Shown here one piece after another: positions 6,184-9,490 of a DNA stretch of 9,490 nt; position 1 is the first letter of the stretch; each line of letters begins with the position of its first letter. The position numbers and the translations under genes were made by a program. Below the pieces are notes generated by a model that worked only from the letters and a program-made list of their open reading frames with translations, had not been told where the DNA came from and made no database searches. The stretch is from JBLNBU01 sp050260215 (GTDB lineage Bacteria > Pseudomonadota > Alphaproteobacteria > Rhodospirillales > Magnetospirillaceae), in assembly GCA_050260215.1 (NCBI GenBank), contig JBLNBU010000019.1, positions 1 to 9,490 of the forward strand, given 5' to 3'.

Positions 6184-6945
6184 ATGAATCGTCGCGCTTT
6201 GCTTCGCCATTTCGTCGCCGCAGCCTGCGCCTGCCCGGTGTGCAGCACCATCGCGCGCGCCTCCGACGCCCCCCACTGGACCTACGAAGGCCACGGCGGC
6301 CCGGCCGAATGGGGCAGCCTGGCGCCCGAATACGGCGCCTGCGGCATGGGGCGCGAACAGTCGCCGGTCGACCTGTCCAAGGGCATTCCGGCCATGCTGG
6401 GCGACCCGGTGGTGTCGTGGCAGCCCATGCCGCTGGAGATCGTCAACAACGGCCATACCATCCAGGTCAACTGCGCCAAGGGCAGCAAGGTGACGCTGGA
6501 CGGCAAGGACTACGAACTGCTGCAGTTCCACTTCCACCATCCCAGCGAACACACCATCGACGGCGTCGCCTATGCGCTGGAGGTGCATTTCGTCCACAAG
6601 GCGGCCGAGGGCGGCCTGGCGGTGCTGGGGGTGATGTTCTCGCCGGGCGCCGCCAACACCGCGCTTGAGACCATCTGGCGGGCCATGCCCGAAAAGGCCG
6701 GCGAGTCGGTCAAGTCCGACGCGGTGATCCAGCCGATGACCATGCTGCCGGCCGACCGGGTGACCTTCCGCTATGCCGGTTCGCTGACCACGCCGCCGTG
6801 CTCGGAGGTAGTCTCGTGGGTGGTCTACCGCCAGGGCCTGACCGCCTCGGCCGAGCAGATCGAGCGCTTCGCCAAGCTGTTCCCCAACAATGCCCGCCCG
6901 GTGCAGCCGCTGAACCGGCGCAAGCTGTTGCTCGACATCCTGTGA
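6184..6945 (+). CDS. Alpha-type carbonic anhydrase, periplasmic
   Basis: This zinc enzyme interconverts CO2 and bicarbonate and is probably exported to the periplasm. The protein has 253 residues. The signal peptide (1-26) has an Arg-Arg pair (MNRRALLRHF), a hydrophobic core and an A-R-A cleavage site, and could be Tat- or Sec-type. The alpha-CA core shows zinc ligands His116 and His118 (FHFHHPSEH) and His135 (EVHFVH), the Glu122 gate residue, the Thr202-Thr203 pair (SLTTPPCSE) and a proton-shuttle candidate His91 (NNGHTIQV). Cys53 and Cys206 occupy the positions of the disulfide conserved in bacterial alpha-CAs, which fits an oxidising compartment. The Shine-Dalgarno AGGGGA (6172-6177) lies 6 nt before the ATG. 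The SPOR lipoprotein gene follows after 14 bp and is probably cotranscribed. An oddity is three cysteines (15, 17, 20) inside the signal segment. All key residues are present, so activity is expected. Confidence 0.95.
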   Translation: MNRRALLRHFVAAACACPVCSTIARASDAPHWTYEGHGGPAEWGSLAPEYGACGMGREQSPVDLSKGIPAMLGDPVVSWQPMPLEIVNNGHTIQVNCAKGSKVTLDGKDYELLQFHFHHPSEHTIDGVAYALEVHFVHKAAEGGLAVLGVMFSPGAANTALETIWRAMPEKAGESVKSDAVIQPMTMLPADRVTFRYAGSLTTPPCSEVVSWVVYRQGLTASAEQIERFAKLFPNNARPVQPLNRRKLLLDIL

Positions 6946-6959
6946 CGAAGGCCACGCCC

Positions 6960-7769
6960 ATGAGCCGCCGCCCCCTGACCCGCGCCGGCGCCGTTGCCGC
7001 CGTCCTCTGGCTTGCCGCCTGTGCCGGCGAGGAACCGCCCGCCACCACCGCCGCCGCGCCGTCCGGCGCGCCTGGCGGCGACTGGGTGGTCACCGACGTG
7101 TGGGGCGGCGGCGGGCGCGACCCCGCCGGCCTGGACCGGTTGGTCGGCCAGGGCGTCCGGCTGGACCAGGCCGCGGCCACCGACCCGCTGGGCCGCAGTT
7201 GCGACCACCCGGTCTGGCGCGAGTACGAGTCCACCGAAGCAGCCTTTCTGGGGGCGCTTGACCGCGCCCGCGAATTTCCCGCCCTGCGCCGCCCGGTGGC
7301 GATGGTCGAAGCCACCTGCGACGGCGAGCCGTTCGGCCGCTATGCCCGCTGGCGCGACGGCAGCCTGATGGCGCGGCTGGGCCACACGGTCCTGCGCCTG
7401 GCTCCGGCCGCCTCCGTCCCCGCCCCTGTCCCGGCAGCGGTCGTGGCGGCTCCGGTGGCGATGCCTGCCGCCCCGGCGGCCACCTCCGTGCCCGACCGCC
7501 TGGTTTACCTGGCCTCGTTCCGCAAGGCGGCCGAGGTCGACCGCGGCTGGGCCCAGCTGAAGGCGCGTAGCGCCACCCTGGCCACCCTGTCGCCGGTGAC
7601 CCGCAAGATCACCCTGCCCGGCCGCGGTGACTTCCTGCGCCTGTTCGCCGCCGCCCACGACGAGGCCGAGGCCCGCCGCGTCTGCAGCGAGCTGGGCCGC
7701 GCGGTCCCCGACTGCGATGTCGACCACGGTCTGGGCAAGGCCACAGGCAAGAAGGCCCGCCGGCACTAG
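6960..7769 (+). CDS. SPOR-domain lipoprotein with an uncharacterised middle domain
   Basis: The predicted protein has 269 residues and is an envelope lipoprotein. Residues 1-21 form a lipoprotein signal with lipobox L-A-A-C (Cys21), and the residues after the cysteine (AGEE) suit outer-membrane sorting. Residues about 40-148 form a compact region I do not recognise, rich in Gly, Trp and charged residues, with Cys81 and Cys120 as a possible disulfide. A Pro/Ala linker (149-178) leads to a C-terminal SPOR-like domain (about 180-255: RLVYLASFRKAAEVDRGW, then FLRLFAAAHDEAEARRVC). SPOR domains bind glycan strands stripped of stem peptides, the product of amidases such as the one at 1309-2964, so septal targeting is plausible but inferred. 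The start was set at ATG 6960 because the lipobox follows at the right distance and AAGG (6948-6951) lies 8 nt upstream; an upstream in-frame ATG would place the start inside the carbonic anhydrase gene. Confidence 0.85.
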   Translation: MSRRPLTRAGAVAAVLWLAACAGEEPPATTAAAPSGAPGGDWVVTDVWGGGGRDPAGLDRLVGQGVRLDQAAATDPLGRSCDHPVWREYESTEAAFLGALDRAREFPALRRPVAMVEATCDGEPFGRYARWRDGSLMARLGHTVLRLAPAASVPAPVPAAVVAAPVAMPAAPAATSVPDRLVYLASFRKAAEVDRGWAQLKARSATLATLSPVTRKITLPGRGDFLRLFAAAHDEAEARRVCSELGRAVPDCDVDHGLGKATGKKARRH

Positions 7770-7782
7770 TGTGCCAGCGGGC
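7755..7782. terminator. Hairpin spanning the SPOR gene stop codon, possible bidirectional terminator
   Basis: GCCCGC (7755-7760) and GGCAC (7762-7766) pair with GTGCC (7771-7775) and GCGGGC (7777-7782), with one C-A mismatch and a four-base loop that contains the TAG stop. No T-run follows on either strand, so Rho-independent action is doubtful. Its place at the junction of two convergent frames favours a role in ending or stabilising transcripts. Confidence 0.4.
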
Positions 7783-7849
7783 GCCAGCCCGGATGGTCGA
7801 AGTGCCGGCCATAGGCGTCCAGGGCGTCGACCGCGGGTGACAGGCTCCG
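7766..7849 (-). pseudogene. Minus-strand 3' coding remnant of an unidentified gene
   Basis: Between an in-frame TAA (7850-7852) and a TAG (7766-7768) the minus strand encodes 27 residues ending LDAYGRHFDHPGWRPLAH. Its last 20 codons are almost all G/C-ending, as in the real genes here, and the composition is protein-like rather than Arg/Ala/Gly-rich noise. There is no credible start, and the sequence upstream becomes less GC-rich. Its stop shares CTAG with the stop of the convergent SPOR gene, a common junction for neighbouring convergent genes. I infer that a gene once faced the SPOR gene and lost all but its 3' end. The family cannot be named from so short a piece. Confidence 0.4.
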
Positions 7850-7895
7850 TTACCGTCCGTTACGAACCGGCTGTCGTCCGACATCCTGGCGTTAC
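7846..7895. promoter_or_regulatory. GTTAC direct repeats, possible regulator binding site
   Basis: TCCGTTAC occurs at 7846-7853 and again at 7856-7863, a perfect 8-bp direct repeat with a 10-bp period, so both copies face the same side of the helix. A further GTTACCG lies at 7891-7897, about three turns downstream. Tandem half-sites near one helical turn apart are typical of OmpR/PhoB-class response regulators. The region precedes the small lipoprotein gene at 7952. The regulator itself is not identified. Confidence 0.4.
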
Positions 7896-7902
7896 CGCGC
7901 CG

Positions 7903-7911
7903 TGGTTGAAT
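7903..7911 (+). promoter_or_regulatory. Candidate extended -10 promoter for the small lipoprotein gene
   Basis: TGGTTGAAT combines an extended -10 TG dinucleotide with a -10 hexamer TTGAAT (4 of 6 matches). No recognisable -35 box sits at the right distance, which would suit activation through the GTTAC repeats upstream. The implied start near 7918 gives a leader of about 34 nt that includes the Shine-Dalgarno AGGAGG. Confidence 0.3.
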
Positions 7912-7951
7912 GGACGCATGGATGGGAAAGGAATTGGACGAGGAGGCTGCC

Positions 7952-8338
7952 ATGAAGACACTGACCAAGACGCTGACCGCCGTGGCCGCCGTTCTGATCG
8001 TCGCCGGTTGCACCGCCAACGCCGCGGATACCCCCAATCAGACGGGGCCGCAGGGCTGGCAGCCCGGCTGGCGCCATGAACAGATGGTCAAGGCGTGGCA
8101 GGACGGCACGTTCCAGGGCCCCGGCCCGGGGATGCGCGGTCCGATGATGATGCGGGCCGGCTGGGGCGGCCAGGGCATGGGGCCCGGCATGGGCTTCGGC
8201 CCCGGTGGCGGCCCTGGTGGCGGGCGCGGTCCGGGTGCGGGCGTGGGTCCGGGTGCGGGTCCGGGCGCCAATGTCGACCCGTCGACCCTGCCGCCGTGGT
8301 GCCCCTATCGCACCCAGGCTCCGGCCGACGCCAAGTAG
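7952..8338 (+). CDS. Small Gly/Pro/Met-rich predicted lipoprotein
   Basis: The predicted protein has 128 residues and I recognise no family. Residues 1-20 form an export signal (MKTLTKTLTAVAAVLIVAGC) with lipobox V-A-G-C at Cys20; an A-N-A signal peptidase I site just after is an alternative. Residues 36-52 (GWQPGWRHEQMVKAWQD) are amphipathic and may fold. Residues 55-106 are low-complexity Gly-Pro-Met sequence (PGPGMRGPMMMRAGWGG and similar), and the tail contains LPPWCPYR with the only other cysteine. The ATG at 7952 is favoured over the in-frame ATG at 7910 because AGGAGG (7941-7946) precedes it by 5 nt and the signal peptide begins there. It stands alone between the SPOR gene and convergent rpmJ. 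Methionine clusters could bind metal or be oxidation-sensitive, but that is speculation. Confidence 0.8.
   Translation: MKTLTKTLTAVAAVLIVAGCTANAADTPNQTGPQGWQPGWRHEQMVKAWQDGTFQGPGPGMRGPMMMRAGWGGQGMGPGMGFGPGGGPGGGRGPGAGVGPGAGPGANVDPSTLPPWCPYRTQAPADAK
8228..8269 (+). repeat. 18-bp-period repeat encoding Gly-Pro-Gly-Ala units
   Basis: GGTCCGGGTGCGGG occurs at 8228-8241 and 8246-8259 as perfect copies 18 bp apart, and a partial third copy follows at 8258-8269. The period is a multiple of three, so copy-number change would keep the small lipoprotein in frame. Confidence 0.75.
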
Positions 8339-8359
8339 CACCAATCCATCTAAAACAGC

Positions 8360-8388
8360 AAAAACCGCGCTCCCTTTCGGGGGCGCGG
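8360..8388 (-). terminator. Intrinsic terminator of rpmJ
   Basis: On the minus strand a 10-bp stem (CCGCGCCCCC pairing with GGGAGCGCGG, one G-T wobble, loop GAAA) is followed directly by five T residues. It begins 33 bp after the rpmJ stop. This is the clearest Rho-independent terminator in the window. Read on the plus strand the hairpin lacks a T-tract, though it could still slow polymerase arriving from the small lipoprotein gene. Confidence 0.85.
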
Positions 8389-8420
8389 TCCGCTGTAACC
8401 GGACCCTTTAGAGGGGTCGA

Positions 8421-8546
8421 TCAGCCCTGGCGGGCCTTGAAGCGCGGGTTCGCCTTGTTGATGACGTAGACCCGGCCCTTGCGGCGGACGATGCGGCAGT
8501 TCTTGTCGCGCAGCTTGGCCGACTTCAGCGAGTTGCGAATCTTCAT
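8421..8546 (-). CDS. rpmJ: 50S ribosomal protein L36 (zinc-ligand-poor form)
   Basis: This is the smallest large-subunit ribosomal protein, which stabilises 23S rRNA folding. The 41-residue product starts MKIRNSLKSAKLRDKNCRIV and ends NPRFKARQG, the L36 signature. Classic L36 uses three cysteines and a histidine to hold zinc; here only Cys17 remains, so it is the zinc-independent (C-minus) form. That form is common as the sole or normal L36 in alphaproteobacteria. AAGGA (8555-8559 on the minus strand) lies 8 nt before the ATG. It is monocistronic, with its own near-consensus promoter and a strong terminator, and does not sit in the spc ribosomal operon. Confidence 0.96.
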   Translation of the reverse strand: MKIRNSLKSAKLRDKNCRIVRRKGRVYVINKANPRFKARQG

Positions 8547-8588
8547 AACCGTATTCCTTGCGTCTCAAATGCGCGACGTGAGGCCGGG

Positions 8589-8617
8589 AAAATACGGAAA
8601 CGGGGGGCCTCTGTCAA
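8589..8617 (-). promoter_or_regulatory. Near-consensus sigma-70-type promoter of rpmJ
   Basis: On the minus strand TTGACA (8612-8617, perfect -35) is separated by 17 bp from TATTTT (8589-8594, 4 of 6 matches). Transcription should begin near 8582, giving a leader of about 36 nt with the Shine-Dalgarno AAGGA. The strength suits constitutive high expression of a ribosomal protein. Confidence 0.8.
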
Positions 8618-8661
8618 CCACTGCAATCGACGATTCTGCGGCACCACCCGACAAGGCGCGC

Positions 8662-8667
8662 TATAGT
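8662..8667 (+). promoter_or_regulatory. -10 box placed for a leaderless transcript of the amidohydrolase gene
   Basis: TATAGT matches the -10 consensus at 5 of 6 positions and ends 6 nt before the ATG at 8674, so transcription would start at or beside the A of the ATG. No Shine-Dalgarno precedes this ATG, consistent with leaderless initiation. The -35 region (about 8639-8644, CGGCAC) is poor. Confidence 0.5.
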
Positions 8668-8673
8668 CCGACC

Positions 8674-9462
8674 ATGCTGACCTTTCACCCCGATCCCAGC
8701 CCCCAGCCGCCGCCCTTCGAGGAGATTGCCGGCACCGACGACTCCCGCGTCCTGGTGATCTGCGACCACGCCTCGGCCGCCATTCCGCCGTCGCTGGGGG
8801 ATCTGGGCCTGCAGCCCGAGCATCGCCTGGCCCACATCGCCTGGGACATCGGCGCCGCCCGGGTGGCCCGCGCCCTGGCGGCACGGCTGGGCTGCCCGGC
8901 GGTGCTGGCAGGGGTCAGCCGGCTGGTCATCGACTGCAATCGCCAGCCGGGCGATCCGGGCTCGATCCCGACGGTGTCCTGTGGCATTGCCGTCCCCGGC
9001 AACCGCCTCGTGGACGACGCCGAGGCCGACAGCCGCGCCGAGGCGTGGTTCTGGCCCTATCACCACCGCATCGGCACCCTGCTGGCCCATTTGTGGCGCC
9101 ACGGCCCCGCCCCGGCGATGGTCTCGGTGCACAGTTTCACCCCGGCCATGAACGGCAGCCCGCGGCCCTGGCATGTGGGCGTGTTGTGGAACCGCGACGA
9201 CCGCATGGCCCGGCCGGTGATGGAGGCGCTCAGCGCCAGGCCCGGCCTGGTGGTGGGCGACAACCAGCCCTATTCGGGACGCGAGATCAACTACACCCTG
9301 GACACCCATGCCGGCGCCGCCGGCCTGCCCCATGTGTCGTTCGAGGTCCGCCAGGACCTGGTGGCCGACGAGGCCGGCTGCGACCGCTGGGCCGACGTCC
9401 TGGCCTCGGTGCTGGCCCCGGTGCTGGCCGACGACGGGCTGTACCGGGCGGTGGTGGCGTAA
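8674..9462 (+). CDS. N-formylglutamate amidohydrolase family protein
   Basis: Family members hydrolyse N-formyl-L-glutamate to glutamate and formate, the last step of one histidine degradation route, though many homologues are untested. The protein has 262 residues, is cytoplasmic and lacks a signal peptide. Family-type conserved blocks are CDHAS (30-34), AWDIG (56-60), SRLVIDCNR (82-90), VSVHSFTP (150-157), HVGVLWNRDD (167-176), DNQPYSG (196-202) and HAGAAGLPHVSFEVRQD (212-228). They contain the His, Asp and Glu residues expected of a metal-dependent amidohydrolase. The ATG at 8674 was chosen because coding bias and family similarity begin there; the open frame extends upstream only through rpmJ antisense sequence. 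No other hut gene is visible in the window, so a role in histidine catabolism is not supported by context. It diverges from rpmJ across a 127-bp shared promoter region. Confidence 0.88.
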   Translation: MLTFHPDPSPQPPPFEEIAGTDDSRVLVICDHASAAIPPSLGDLGLQPEHRLAHIAWDIGAARVARALAARLGCPAVLAGVSRLVIDCNRQPGDPGSIPTVSCGIAVPGNRLVDDAEADSRAEAWFWPYHHRIGTLLAHLWRHGPAPAMVSVHSFTPAMNGSPRPWHVGVLWNRDDRMARPVMEALSARPGLVVGDNQPYSGREINYTLDTHAGAAGLPHVSFEVRQDLVADEAGCDRWADVLASVLAPVLADDGLYRAVVA

Positions 9463-9464
9463 AC

Positions 9465-9486
9465 CCCTCTCCCTCGAGGGAGAGGG
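9465..9486. terminator. Perfect 22-bp palindrome after the amidohydrolase gene
   Basis: CCCTCTCCCTCGAGGGAGAGGG starts two bases after the TAA stop and is fully self-complementary. It has the same arms as the repeat at 6001-6022 and probably belongs to the same dispersed family. It may end transcription of the amidohydrolase gene, but the sequence after 9490 is not visible, so no T-tract can be judged. Confidence 0.55.
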
Positions 9487-9490
9487 AGGG

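Noticed and set aside
6798..6959. Upstream in-frame start for the SPOR lipoprotein
   Set aside because: It lies within the carbonic anhydrase coding region and would bury the lipoprotein signal. ATG 6960 has a Shine-Dalgarno and a correctly placed lipobox.
7892..8344. Minus-strand frames opposite the small lipoprotein gene
   Set aside because: Their His/Arg/Thr/Ala-rich products mirror the Gly-Pro repeat of the real gene and have no ribosome binding site.
8479..8673. Upstream extension of the amidohydrolase reading frame
   Set aside because: These 65 codons run antisense to rpmJ and across its promoter, with no family similarity. The start at 8674 fits the family and the -10 box.
1..9490. 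CRISPR array, tRNA, rRNA, insertion sequence or phage module
   Set aside because: I found no regularly spaced repeats with unique spacers, no tRNA-like cloverleaf, no transposase or integrase motifs, and no sharp composition change that would mark an island.

Overview
The window is GC-rich (roughly 70% by eye) and strongly G/C-biased at third codon positions. It reads as a chromosomal segment of an alphaproteobacterium, most likely Rhodospirillales and Magnetospirillum-like. The reasons are an RNase E with a large acidic insertion in its S1 domain and a C-terminal GWWNRLIS end, a 41-residue L36 lacking most zinc ligands, and a divergent rne / cell-wall amidase / PBP1A arrangement. The genus is an inference; no search was run.

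Layout. Positions 1-2964 (minus strand) hold a cell-wall operon: an AMIN/Amidase_3 N-acetylmuramoyl-L-alanine amidase (1309-2964), then, 50 bp downstream, a class A penicillin-binding protein of PBP1A type (start 1258, running off the left edge). A 414-bp intergenic stretch (2965-3378) separates this operon from the divergent rne gene (3379-5982). It carries several inverted repeats and candidate promoters on both strands and looks like a long structured rne leader. After rne comes a roughly 110-bp palindromic intergenic element (6000-6110), and then a two-gene unit: a periplasmic alpha-type carbonic anhydrase (6184-6945) and a SPOR-domain lipoprotein (6960-7769).

The right third holds a short minus-strand coding remnant whose stop overlaps the SPOR gene's stop (7766-7849), a set of GTTAC direct repeats, and a small Gly/Pro/Met-rich lipoprotein (7952-8338). 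It also holds rpmJ for ribosomal protein L36 on the minus strand (8421-8546), with a near-consensus promoter and a clear intrinsic terminator, and a divergent N-formylglutamate amidohydrolase family gene (8674-9462) that appears to be transcribed without a leader. The window ends in a perfect 22-bp palindrome of the same CCCTCTCC/GGAGAGGG family as the element after rne.

Functional picture. Most of the window is housekeeping: peptidoglycan synthesis and remodelling, RNA degradation, CO2/bicarbonate interconversion, translation and amino-acid catabolism. I see no phage, transposase, CRISPR, tRNA or rRNA gene, and no convincing new multi-gene system. The points worth a second look are the structured rne leader, the leaderless start of the amidohydrolase gene, the uncharacterised domain of the SPOR lipoprotein, the Gly/Pro/Met-rich lipoprotein with its repeat-containing upstream region, and the gene remnant.
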